Shown here in pieces: positions 52,900-63,142 of a stretch of 64,000 nucleotides of DNA. This DNA is from Aplectana chamaeleonis (taxonomy: Eukaryota; Nematoda; Chromadorea; Rhabditida; Cosmocercidae). The translations under genes and the position numbers were made by a program. Positions within the stretch are counted from its first letter, which is position 1, and each line of letters begins with the position of its first letter. The stretch covers positions 879,001 to 943,000 of the forward strand of contig JAPDOI010000066.1 of NCBI GenBank assembly GCA_029168955.1. Direction: 5' to 3'. The notes below the pieces were generated by a model. That model was given only the letters and a program-made list of their open reading frames with translations. It was not told where the DNA came from and did not search any database.

Positions 52900-53348
52900 C
52901 CCAGAGGGGAACGCAAAGTCTCATCAGGATCCACGCCGATGTTAGTTTTTCCCTAGAGAAATTGGTTGAGAGGGTCCGATTTCTCTGTTCCGGTTAGATT
53001 AGAACCGAAATAAAAAAATCGAGCCTCATTATCAAGTTTCTTTAGGTGATAAACTCCCTTTCGATTGGTGACGTCATAAGGCGGCTGATGCTTCACTGGG
53101 ATGGTAATATCAGGTCTACGGGGTGTTGATAGGATATGAACGCGGAATCGGGGATGGAGGCTCTTTTCCGATGGGATGTCTACAGCAAAAGCGTTTCCGC
53201 GTATAGGTTGTCTACGGCACCATGGAGGGGGGCGACGGGCAGTTCTCGAGGGGCGATCTCTGCCCTTTTCGGATGTCCACAGGGAGCATTGCGTGAGGTG
53301 ACATCTCATCCGTGTTCTGTAGACAACGGCGAACGTCTGAGTATGTGT

Positions 53349-54335
53349 TTAGCTTTTCAGTCTTGAATATGCTGAAGCCATATGTATTTAGTGGCTTCCA
53401 ATTCGACATTTTTCTCAAAAGACAGCTCAAAATGTCAAAAATTTGTGGTTTTCCTGTTTACGCGATTCTCTCTCAAAATATTACGCGGATTAGATCCGGA
53501 ATTCTCCCTTATGTGTCATTGCCGTTCCCCAGTGGTGTAGAAGCGTTTTCAGCTCGATCAGTAACATGAGCTCTTTGTTATATAGAGATTGAGTAGAGGA
53601 ACGACCCAATATTGTTCCCGCTCTCTTGAACGCTTTCTTCTGTGTAAGGAAAAAAAACCAAACCGCTGCAATACTGCGTTTGCATGGGTTCTGAAGTCCA
53701 TATTGCGAAAAAAAAAACGACCTGGTTCATGCAGACAGAACCTGTCTTCTCGAATACATAGTCGAAATGCCGAAATGCATAGGAACTTCATCACGGCATT
53801 GCCTCCAAGACCAGGAAGAATGAAAATAAAACATACATTCTAAAACGTTACATAATAATGTTGGTAATAGCTATGTTGGTCCGCTAGTCTTGCACCAATT
53901 GTGGGTCAGTAATCTTCCGCTCATTCTGAAATGGAACGCTTTTTCATCCAATAGTGTTTATAGCTACTGGAAAAACTGGGCTTGCAAGTATTATGGACAG
54001 TGTCTTTTTGGCACATGCATGTTTTCTCAATTATCGGCTCATTTTTGGGGATTAAAAAATGTGAAAATAAATTTTCGGAAAAAAGTAGTCTTCAACCGTC
54101 TAAATAAATGCTTTTTGATGAAGCACTCCTCATGATGCTTAACTATGGTATTAAGCTGGGTGCCCTCATAGATCATGGAGATATGAAAAAATTGTCATTG
54201 AAAATTTCGCTTCGTTGAAGAAATAATGAAAGGCGGATTTTTGTATAATAATTTAATCTTCTCCACGCAAGCTTCGAATGTTTCTCAAACTAAAACAGCC
54301 CTGATGCATAAAAAGAAGAGAACGAGAGACATTTA
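53349..54335. other. No recognised gene
   Basis: Contains unremarkable short open frames (53890-54135 plus has WKNWACKYYGQCLFGTC, possibly exon-like, without clear splice sites). No repeat partner was found. Confidence 0.3.
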
Positions 54336-54580
54336 GGGTCTGTCTGAATGAGGCCGTCCGCCCACGCTGCCGGCGGGCGTGTCGAGCGGCTGTCGTAAAG
54401 GCATGTTTCACACGAGCCTTTAAACGCATTCGAACAGCTGACTGGCATAATATTCATTATGCTTCTGACATTCCTGCTAATCGAAGAACAGGTCTCAAAC
54501 GAAAAAACCTTCGCGATGGCCATTTTACACGCAGGCCGACCGCTTAGGCGGACCTTCTCATTCGGACAGATTTTTGACCC
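54336..54580. mobile_element. MITE, ends GTCTGAATGAGG..GTCCGCC (copy 1)
   Basis: GGGTCTGTCTGAATGAGG at the left is mirrored by CTCATTCGGACAGA at the right, with arms reaching CGTCCGCC / GGCGGACC. It shares the internal block GCATTCCTGCTAATCGA with copy 2 at 55219 in the form GACATTCCTGCTAATCGA. Confidence 0.65.
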
Positions 54581-54842
54581 CCAATTTTTTTTACATTTTG
54601 AGGTGAAGTGCGAAGCGTTTATTGAGAAGCAATAAACCCTATTACCTAGAACCAGAATGGCGCTCATAGATGGTTTACAATATAAATATGAGCGCAATAT
54701 CACTGATGGACACGGGAAAAATCGCTGACCTGCATTTGGTGCAGATATTTTGGACCAAGCCGATAGAATGTATTAGATCATTGTTTTGCCTGTATCTCGA
54801 AATTTGTTTGATTCAGGTGATTAAGTCAAGGGAGATTTTCAT

Positions 54843-55185
54843 ATGACGAGTACTCGAAGAGATGACATCCACTGGCTGTTTAAGATTCACCATATTTGCA
54901 CCGTATTTCTCTATGCCATATTTCAATTGAGTCTTTTTATGAACCTCTACGTTCTGCTCAGTCGAGAAGATACCATTTTTTATCTGAGGATCTATCACAC
55001 GGTAGGCAATCAGTCGCCTGTGTCTGACATTTGCTGTGTCTTAATGTTGTATAGAACAATTATTTTAAAGATCATAGCGTTGCTGATGTTTTGCTGCGGT
55101 TTGGTCGAAATTGAGTTTTTGATACGAACGCGGAAACTGGAGAAGCTTGAAGAGCCACATGAGATACCCGGACCAGCTTTGATTG
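54843..55185 (+). CDS. Exon-like open frame with two hydrophobic segments
   Basis: Open from 54843 to the donor ATTG|GTAGGT at 55185. It has membrane-like stretches VFLYAIFQLSLFMNLYVLL and ILKIIALLMFCCGLVEIEFL followed by a charged tail RTRKLEKLEEPHE. Internal donor/acceptor pairs exist but are not needed. It may belong with the membrane exon chain at 55546-59028, but its phase (one base left over) does not fit the next exon directly, so an exon may be missing. No family is assigned. Confidence 0.3.
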
Positions 55186-55218
55186 GTAGGTCTACGTTTA
55201 GCGGGTTCAACATGAAGA

Positions 55219-55421
55219 ATTTGTCTAAATGAGACTGTCCTCCCACGCGGTGGGCGTGGGTGGTCAACTTTCTCCACGGCTGCAGACTGCTGGCTAGATT
55301 ATCTTACACTATTCGTCTAGCATTCCTGCTAATCGACTCACAAGTTTAAAAATTGCTTTGCGGCGGCCGCTTGACTCGCACGCTGACCTCGTGGGTGGAA
55401 AGTTTCATTCGGACCGAATTT
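55219..55421. mobile_element. MITE, ends GTCTGAATGAGG..GTCCGCC (copy 2)
   Basis: TTTGTCTAAATGAGACTGTC and TTTCATTCGGACCGAATTT are imperfect inverted ends. Central GCATTCCTGCTAATCGACTC is shared with copy 1. It lies between two exon-like segments. Confidence 0.55.
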
Positions 55422-55545
55422 ATGTACATAGCTGTTGCCTGAGATCGCCCCAGATCTATGTGAAAATACTCAGTGTGTTCATCAATTTTCATGTTTGCAT
55501 TAATTTGACTGAAGTCGAAACGCGTGTTGTGTGTATTCTTCGCAG

Positions 55546-58500
55546 TGTCTGCTTGGAGAAGTGTGGAAAGTCATTTTGCTCATAATTCTTCTTCGAGTGT
55601 TTCTTTTCTACTCTATAGAATTTATTCAAGTGAATGGACGGGACTGGGGAGGTAGATCGCAGATTTCTATCGAAACCCAGCTCAACTTTGGTGTTGCGAA
55701 CGTCGCATTGACCGCCGCAGCGATCGCGTCTCGTTCATTCGCTAGACAAAATTTGGTCAGAGGCCTATACGTACGCATTTTGGCCCACTGATAATCGTCT
55801 ACCTCTCCTCATACAACGGAAATCGCTCCAAATAGAATATTTAATGCGATATCTCGAGGAAAAAATTGGAAGAAGACCTTGAAATGTACGAAACTCATTT
55901 TTCTGGGTAAATTTCCTCCGTGGTTAGCCGACATGATTGGATTTCAGTTCGGGATTCCCGTTGTGAATGACTCATTCCGCACAAAAACAAGGTAGAACTA
56001 CTATTTACAGGTGTCCGCACGCCCTCCAATTAACGAGACTTGCATGATTGTTTATCCGCTTTTTAATTTGCTCTAAAAGTAGCCAGTGGTCTCTAGAAGT
56101 GCTCAGAGTTTACTCTGGAAGCAAAATTGAAGATGTCAAAACTAGCATTCTTAGAAATCTCGACTATAGGGGGCGGGCGGACACCAAGCAGTAATTTGTT
56201 CTTAAGCATGTTTTCACCAACTTTTCACTTATTTTCTTTTTTTGTGATACCCGAATCTACCTTCTCATGAGGATAGCACAACAACTGTTTTCATCGCGAA
56301 ACCTGCCTTTAAGGCTAAGGGTTTCAAAGAAAAGGGCAGAAGAAAAAAACGTTAGAAAGTGCCATTCCCACTGTTTAGCGAGGTTAGAGGGTGGGTATCG
56401 TATTTACGACCTAATGAGCTTGTTCCTCACCTGAACGACAGCGACTCAAAGGCTGCATTCTCTGGATTGAGCGACTCAAGGTCTGCATTCTCTGGATTGT
56501 TTGTGATTACGTCAATGCTTTAGGAGCCGTGGCGTTGACTATTGGAATCGTCATTGGTTATCTCTATTTTATCATTTTCAATTATGCTTTTCAGGTAAGA
56601 GCTCGTTGTTCTCTCTATGACTTACAGTTGCTTGTGAATAATCCAAGACCTGAAGGCGTATATAGGCTACCGAGTTTGTCAGAGAGTATAACACATTGCT
56701 TGAGGTCTTGAGTTTTCTTCTGTCTTTCAGTAGGTTGGGTTGGAATACATTTCGATTCTCTGAATGTCGTTCTCGAAACAGTCGAAACTCAGTCGTTCTC
56801 GAAACAAAGAAAAGCGTAGAATGGATGTTCGGCTCCAGAGTTACCGTTCTCTCGCCTTTATTTTCGTGGAAACGACTATTTCTGGCGGCCCTAAGTAGTA
56901 TCCCATACGGTTATTTGGGGCACTTGCCGGTTGCTGAATGCCATTTGTCGTTTATCGGCCGTTTTCGGCTAAATTTCGTCAATTGCAGTTTGCCCATTTC
57001 TTTATCTTTTTTCGAAAACCTTCGCCAAAAATGGTAGTGAAGCAAAAATGTAGATTGGTGTTTGGTCGTTATTTGGAAAATGCTGCATGGTCCGTGTCAC
57101 TCAATTTGTGAACCGTGATGCAGATATATGGGAAATATAGCGCCTATGGGAAAACAGGAATTGGGAGCAGGGATGAGCGAAAAATTTTTTCTAAATTGCT
57201 GGAATCGGAAATCGGAAATCAGAAAGTCAGAAACCATCTTAAATCAGAATTCCGCTCATCCCTGAACGGGAGAGCAGCAGTTCTCCCGATAAGGACCAGG
57301 CTCGTTGCGCCGCGGCGAGACTCGGGCGAGTTTCCCTTATCTGGATGATTGCGATTGGATCACGTTGTCGTTTGTGTCTCTGTTTATCCAATACCCGAGC
57401 GACGATGACCCTTCTGGCCCGTTGCTGTATTCGTATAATTTCTATAATTATGGTACTCTTCTGTTCTCTAGCGTTTATTATTTTTTGAGAGAGGTGTGCG
57501 GGAGACTCGTAATTGCCAAAATCTTTAGGTGCACGCTAAGGTCGATTGCATACATCGTCGCTTTCATGAGTGACAATCACGAAATTTAGCACAAATCGCG
57601 GCGGGACCAGCATCGGAGCAATGGCACTGGCCGTCGTAAGAGCAGTTGTCACGTATCCATTGCAGCGAGATGTCGCGGAGGGCTGACTTACTGCAAAGGT
57701 GCTGATGCCTGACGCTGCCACTTTCGCTGTCGATGTGCGGCGCTCTGCGACAGCGACAGATTTAAAGAGCAGAAAGCGGTCGCGGTCGCTGTGCAGAGCG
57801 ACGCGACCGCGTGTCGTGCATCATTGGCCTGATCCGCTCCAAATGTAACGCTTGTAAAACATGGCTTTCCACGCCCATCCACCGCGTGCGACAGCCTCAC
57901 CCTTTTGTGGGAGAACGCAGTACTCCCATCTCCTCGGGAAGTCGAAAGAATGCCCTTTTTGGAAACACTAAGCCTCTTTTAGTACGGACAATTCATAAGC
58001 TGCCACACACCCACTACAAGTCGCTACACACTATTTTGCAGAACCTTACGGGAAGTTATTGGCAAGCCCTAGCGAAGAGCAGCCCCATCTACCTCAAATT
58101 TAGCAGAGCTAAAAATGTCTACAACTGTTCAATAGCGCCTCGTCCAAGGGGTACAATTTCGTGTTGAGCAATTCCTACCATCAATTTGGAAATCCCCGTT
58201 ACATGAAATCTAAGTGAGTCTGATGACGCGTTATACTTCAGGACTGCGACAAACTGGTCGATGCGATTTACAGTTCTGAGCTGTGGTTGGAGTCAATTTA
58301 CGATGTATTGATGGCTGCGTTTTCGGCTTTGTCGCTCATTTACATCCTCCAAAGAAGGTACTATGGAGCCATCAACTCCAATCTCGACAAGGTAAAGAGG
58401 TCAAGGTAGAAAGTGTCTTTTGGAGCGACTCCGTTTTGTCTTTTTTAATTAAAGGCAGTGTTCACGATAAATTTCACTTCCGATATCTCCACGGTTTACG

Positions 58501-59028
58501 AAAGGTCTGGTGCCCTATATAGCGAAGCACGCTTGAAAAGGACACGAAAGACGCGTTTTTGAGCAAAAATAGGCCCTCTCTTGTTTACGTTGATTTTTGA
58601 TCGTGGAGGAATTGACCGCTAGAAAGATGATACCTATTAGTGCAATGACGCAAACAGCTCACTTATCAGCACTTCCTTCACTTGATCATTCCTATAATCT
58701 GAGTCTTCATTTGTCCTTTCGAGGGGCGGATCTGGGGCACGGGGCGTGTCCGGGGCACCAAAACGCTTATTTGCAGCCGTCATTTTGCAGCTCCTGGCTC
58801 GTTTTCTGCCGTTCTTTCGACACTGGGAGCCTAGGATCTTTCTCGCATATCATTTAACTGTGGAAAGTCAACGAGGGTGATCATCGTGAACGCTGTCTTT
58901 AACCTCGATGGGAATTTAAGCTTATCATTCCGAGTCAGCATACGTTTTCTTGGTATTTGCATGATTCATCATCAGTGGTTTTGCAGATTGGGCGTCTGTT
59001 CATCAACATCACGTTTTCGATTGTTTGG
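55546..59028 (+). CDS. Putative multi-exon polytopic membrane protein (partial)
   Basis: Four exon-like segments with consensus splice sites and matching phases: 55546-55651 (GEVWKVILLIILLRVFLFYS, then IEFIQVNGRDWG), 56524-56594 (AVALTIGIVIGYLYFIIFNY), 58242-58391 (DCDKLVDAIYSSELWLESIY, then DVLMAAFSALSLIYIL and NSNLD), and 58987 to about 59028 (IGRLFINITFSIVWIK). Each carries at least one hydrophobic helix. Nematode chemoreceptors are organised this way, and the third segment faintly recalls the N-terminus of Sra-superfamily receptors, but this is weak. The segments could also belong to two adjacent genes. MITEs sit in the introns. Confidence 0.35.
57168..57264. mobile_element. hAT-like minimal MITE (97 bp)
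   Basis: CAGGGATGAGCG at the left and AATTCCGCTCATCCCTG at the right are the same ends as hAT-like elements 1 and 2. The interior is a run of GGAATCGGAAATCGGAAATC. The flanks ATTGGGAG and AACGGGAG agree at 6 of 8 positions. Confidence 0.7.
57273..58240. other. Unassigned; includes GC-rich hairpin near 57777-57812
   Basis: GCGGTCGCGGTCGCTGTG and CAGAGCGACGCGACCGC form a strong short hairpin. Neighbouring sequence has more GCGACAGCGACA motifs. An open frame at 57305-57589 (FFSS.YYFLREVCGRL) has no clear exon boundaries. Confidence 0.35.
58453..58898. mobile_element. TTAA MITE (family 3), second copy
   Basis: TTAA at 58449-58452 and 58899-58902 flank AGGCAGTGTTCACGAT / ATCATCGTGAACGCTGTCT. It lies inside the intron between the exon-like segments ending at 58391 and starting at 58987. 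Non-coding. Confidence 0.8.
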
Positions 59029-59700
59029 ATAAAGGTTGTTGTCTTCAAGGGCTACCTAAGCCATCAGGTGCCTTTACTCATAAGTATAAACTCATTTGTG
59101 TTGCCTTTGTTGCCAATTGTGATGCGCGCGAACCGCGCACCAGGATTTGGCTTTGATCCCTTCCCGCGCGGATGCCGTACAATGAGATCGCCTATTCATA
59201 CCGTCATCACATGTATGAGCTGCACACCATGCGATGCGCTGCAAAAATTTACATATGTGTGCAAATTTTCATCCTAACTGGTCCCGCTTTCTAAAGTTAT
59301 GACCTGTCAAAGTACGCAGGAACGTTCTCCACCACCGCCTCCGCCTCCGCCACGGCCTCCGCCTCCACCTCCGTCCTTCGAATTCCATTCTTTTTGGAAG
59401 GCGTGGACCAAATCGCTTGAAAAATTGTGATCAGAGGTAATCGGCCACGGGAAAGCCGAAATGATTGGCAGAACTCATCATAATGACTTCTGCCCCCCCC
59501 CCCCCGGGCTGTTCAAACTCAGAAACCGGCCTCTCAAGATTAGTTTACAAAAATGACGGTTTTTTCGTTATCAGTCATTGTTTTCTTGGAGACTCCATAT
59601 AAATACCTTGCTCTCTAGGGTGGTGAGTGTGTTCGTGTTCGTACCTGCGCACCATCGATAAGAAGGCGCCGCAGGGTGATTTGGTGTCGGTTGACTGCGA
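59029..59700. other. Unassigned; simple repeats
   Basis: 59328-59380 is a CCGCCTCCGCCTCCGCCACG hexamer-like repeat, and 59493-59507 is a C run. No exon was recognised after 59028. Confidence 0.4.
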
Positions 59701-59706
59701 GACCGC

Positions 59707-59850
59707 AATATGAGTATGCAGGACGTCGTGGAACTACAACAGGACCTTAGAAGGGGTGTGCAGGACGTCATGGAATGTGTGCTGGACCTCAGTAGGAGTG
59801 TGCAGGACATCAAGAGACGTGCGCATAGCCTCAGTATAATGTCCAGGACA
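59707..59850 (+). repeat. Small array of the 21-bp minisatellite
   Basis: About six units such as GTGCAGGACGTCATGGAATG + T, GTGCTGGACCTCAGTAGGAG + T and GTGCAGGACATCAAGAGACG + T, the same family as 27948-29917, on the same strand. Confidence 0.7.
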
Positions 59851-59951
59851 TCGTATGCAAGTCATGCCTCTGAATCAGACATATGGGCGGGCGCAGTCGA
59901 GCCACATCAGCAAGAACCGGTGAAGTTTGGCTAGAGCGACTAACCCTGCGT

Positions 59952-60159
59952 CTATCCTAGACGGGGTGGGGTCACCCAAGATTTACTCATAGAAATGATG
60001 AGAAACTCTGTTAAAAGATGCCTAATACTGCTATCAATCATTGTTTTTAAAGGAACTCTATGAAAATACTTCGACTGGTAGCCTTACCAATCGGTGGTTC
60101 ATTTCATTTCTGTCTTGAATGGTGGGTGGCCCACCCCCCCCCTCCCCCCGTCTAGGATA
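59952..60159. mobile_element. MITE with CTATCCTAGACGGGG ends
   Basis: Left CTATCCTAGACGGGGTGGGG and right CCCCGTCTAGGATAG are inverted. The G-rich and C-rich tracts next to them would pair. Non-coding. Confidence 0.6.
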
Positions 60160-60269
60160 GTGCCTGGACCCTGTACAATTGGGATATTTTAAAACTCATT
60201 TCTTCATTTTATCGACTTATAAATTCAAAAAGTATATGTCTAGTATCTTATCTGTAGGAAGCCGCGTTG

Positions 60270-61300
60270 CAACTATATGCATATGCTAGTATCTGCAGAC
60301 AACATAATCATTAAATGTAGTGAAATTGTTGCAAATGGATTTGGCAGGCGCTCTATAAATTATCAGAGTCAAATCACGCGTCAGAAGGGGTTTTGCTTGG
60401 AGCGTATATTGAACCAAATGAGAACAAGAATAAGTCCAGCAGCAAAAACGTTTCCATACAATGTGAACCGTGAAAGCCTTAGGGATACGAAGACATAACG
60501 TCAGTAGCTAAAAAATTGTGTTCAATTTCGTTTTCATGATTTTTGTCTAATCGGTGAGGGAAGGTCTAGTACTTTAGTGGGAGCTACACTGAAAAGGGAG
60601 AATAACATTCGAAAACCTTATTTCCAGCCCTTAAAGGCACAGGACACCCAAAAAATTAATTATCAGGTTTCATGCTAATCTTGGAGACAGTCACTTGCTG
60701 ATCACAGTGGTCTCTCTGAAATCGTCCAAGACCTCCTTTGAACAGAGTTATGGCTCTTCAAAGATGCCTAGATTTTGAGGGTGAAAAATTGGTGGACGAG
60801 TCGTCTCAGGCCTGTATTTCTCTTCATTCGCAATCGTTACGTGAGAGAAAGCCAGGATGAGGAGACAGTCCGGCAATGGTCGGAAGAACGACGAGTTATT
60901 AGAATTCATCCATCCATCGAGCCGCTATCGAGTTCAAAAATCTGTTAGGAGGTCGGGCCTGTGGTGGTGAGCGAAGGGGGTCGGGCCTGTGGTGGTCGCT
61001 CAAATCTCGCCTATTTGGAGGAAATGAAATCTGGCATTTGGCACGTGTTATACAGGAAGGGTCTTCTACACAATTACATGAAAATCTCAAATATCATATC
61101 TGAGGGTGTACTGTGCCTTTAAGGCCACATTTCGTTCAGCATTGTTGACTAAGTATTAGTTTTTTCCTTTTTGTCTTTATTCGCTCATCGGAGGATCTTC
61201 TGACGCGTGATTTGATTCTGATAAATCATAGAGCCTGCCTAATCCATTTGCAACAATTTCACTACATTTAATGATTATCTTGTCTGCATATACCAACAAC
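60270..61300. repeat. About 100-bp inverted repeat enclosing a TTAA MITE
   Basis: 60295-60385 (ATAATCATTAAATGTAGTGA, TTGTTGCAAATGGATTTGGC, ATCACGCGTCAGAAG) is mirrored at 61200-61290. The TTAA MITE at 60635-61118 lies in the loop. Another short copy of CAACAATTTCACTACATT lies at 61315-61332. Confidence 0.6.
60635..61118. mobile_element. TTAA MITE (family 4), complete copy
   Basis: TTAA at 60631-60634 and 61119-61122 flank AGGCACAGGACACCC / GGGTGTACTGTGCCT. An internal GGTCGGGCCTGTGGTGGT direct duplication is present. It is the complete partner of the truncated copy at 34152. Confidence 0.8.
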
Positions 61301-61414
61301 AGCCAAATCGATTCAACAATTTCACTACATTCAGGAAATCAGTTTGATAGCCAAATCTAATGAAATCCTTAACCTTTTCTGCGGAGTCCGACTTTCAGAA
61401 ATTAGAATAAGCTA

Positions 61415-61615
61415 TAGTGGAGTCCATCAACAGTGTCTCATTTACTTCTCAATGAGAAGCGGTCGATTGGAGATCAATGAACATGAAACTCATTGCAGCA
61501 CAACCGCTCTAGCTCAATCGGTATTGAGCGTGCTGGTATGGGATTCATGCGCATTGATCCCCACCGACCGCTTCTTATAGATAAGTAAATGAGACACTCT
61601 TTTTGGACTCCACTA
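61415..61615. mobile_element. 201-bp TA-flanked MITE
   Basis: TA at 61413-61414 and 61616-61617 flank TAGTGGAGTCCA / TGGACTCCACTA. The arms of about 55 bp include GTGTCTCATTTACTT and AGAAGCGGTCG. Tc1/mariner-type target. Non-coding. Confidence 0.8.
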
Positions 61616-61656
61616 TAAATGATCTTTGCTGACATGAAAAATATGTAGAATTCTAG

Positions 61657-61965
61657 GAGCTATGCCAGAGGAAGGAACTGGAAAGCTACTGGTGTCCAGT
61701 AATGCGGCGGAATTACGAGTGCTCTCCAAGCGACGATCTCCATGGTACCCAGAAAATGTGGTATGTTTAGGTTATCCTTGAAGTTTATTGACTGTCTTCT
61801 CACTCGATATGAGATTCGTGCTTGAGGTATTACATCAACAAGGGGATTCTATCCAGCTCAATTATATCCTGCGCTTCCGAATTCTTCCCAGTCCTCTTAG
61901 TTACGCATTGGTTAGCCTGTGGAGGAGCTGAGGAAAAGGCAGAAGATATTGAACGACGTCGGCAG
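61657..61965 (+). CDS. Putative two-exon coding segment, unknown
   Basis: 61657-61760 (after TTCTAG, before GTATGT) and 61916-61965 (after GGTTAG, before GTGTGA) join in phase and give AMPEEGTGKLLVSSNAAELR, VLSKRRSPWYPENV, then PVEELRKRQKILNDVG. Hydrophilic, possibly a cytoplasmic tail of the preceding membrane-exon chain or part of another gene. No domain is recognised. Confidence 0.35.
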
Positions 61966-62638
61966 GTGTGAGATACAATAGTTCGTGTTGTTCGAGTCGT
62001 GATTGTGAGGCCGTATCTAGGATTCACAACTTTTCCCTTAAATTTCATGCTTTTCTCATGAAATTCTCAGACACGCGTAGTTGTGTTCCGCAAGACCGCT
62101 GTTTATTGTGCTTGTCTCGAGGCAAACATCAGGTCTTTTGGGTTAAACAAAAGTTCCTGAGAAAACCCTACGAGTCTCTGAGTTGGTCAAAACCATCCTG
62201 CAACTACCGCGGTGGCCGAAAATTAATGTCGCGCTCATTTTTGCTAGATATTCTCAAAAAAGATGGTCGGTTATTTTCATTTTTTTCGAGGCTATTGATT
62301 GAGTAGGCTTGTGTCTCCTTTCTCAAAGAAGGGAATAGTTCTCAAGTATCGTCAATCTCTGGATGGGGTAGCCGCAAAGCTGCTATGATAGCCCCATCAT
62401 AGAAGTCGAGCGATTGTTTTTGAGAAAACACAATGGTAGAAGTGGAGAAACAATCGCTCCTCTCCCAAGATGGCGAGATGATAGCTGCAACGCGGCTTTC
62501 AAGAGATAAGATACAGATAATATGCAAATAAAGGCCTTGTCGGAACGAGACTCGAAGTGAATGTGCGAACTGTCAAAAAACTGCAAAGCGAAGCAAATCT
62601 CACTCAGGATCAGTGCCCCTCCAGCAGCTAAGATCCCA
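61966..62638. other. No recognised feature
   Basis: Short open frames only. GATTGTTTTTGAGAAAACAC / CAATCGCTCC-like mirrored words near 62410-62460 form a weak hairpin. Confidence 0.3.
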
Positions 62639-62642
62639 TTAA

Positions 62643-63138
62643 AGGCTGCAGACAGGCTCAAAAAAGTTCTTGAGATAACTACGTTTCTGGAGTCGTCTGG
62701 CTCCTAGTAGACTGCTCACGTAGTTGGAAGCGTCAAAAACAAGTCAAAACTACTAAATTTCAGCAATGGAAATCGAAAAAATTCCGCAACCCCGCCCCTG
62801 AGCTTCTGCAACCCCACCCCAAATTACAAACTCGTCCAGATTGGTAGTACTAATACGATCACTTTGGCTGGTTTTTGATGCTTCCAACGAGATGAACGTT
62901 CGAGTACACGCTTTAGGAGTATCTCAGATTTTCCATCTCAGTGGTTTTGTTGCTAATATTCGCTGTTTCAACCGCGCGTAGTAAAACTCGTACCCTTTCA
63001 CCCAATAACAAAATAACCGTTAACCCTCTCTTTCCACACAGTTTTCGTTCGTTTTTTCGTCAGTTCCCAATACAACCAGCTCCAAACCTTTGATTTATGT
63101 CATAAAATCAATATCATTTTTGAGCGTGTCTGCTGCCT
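62643..63138. mobile_element. TTAA MITE (family 6), complete copy
   Basis: TTAA at 62639-62642 and 63139-63142 flank AGGCTGCAGACAGGCTCAAA / TTTGAGCGTGTCTGCTGCCT. The interior matches the split copy at 27310-30666. Non-coding. Confidence 0.8.
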
Positions 63139-63142
63139 TTAA

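Larger units (their letters stand above)
46978..53342. mobile_element. Terminal-inverted-repeat element with subterminal TGTCTAC boxes, containing a 4.3-kb hAT-like insert
   Basis: Ends ACTCAGACGTTCGCCGTTGT (46978) and its reverse complement (ending 53342) match over at least 25 bp, continuing as GTCTACRGRAC. Near both ends further TGTCTACRG boxes occur (47010-47220 left, 53175-53320 right), like subterminal transposase sites. The flanks ATGTAT and ATGTGT may be a target duplication of about 6 bp or more. Removing the hAT-like insert leaves about 2.0 kb. No transposase was recognised. Confidence 0.6.

Noticed and set aside
59328..59380. Proline-rich coding exon
   Set aside because: The CCTCCG-type repeat has no splice sites or flanking coding sequence. 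It is treated as simple repeat.
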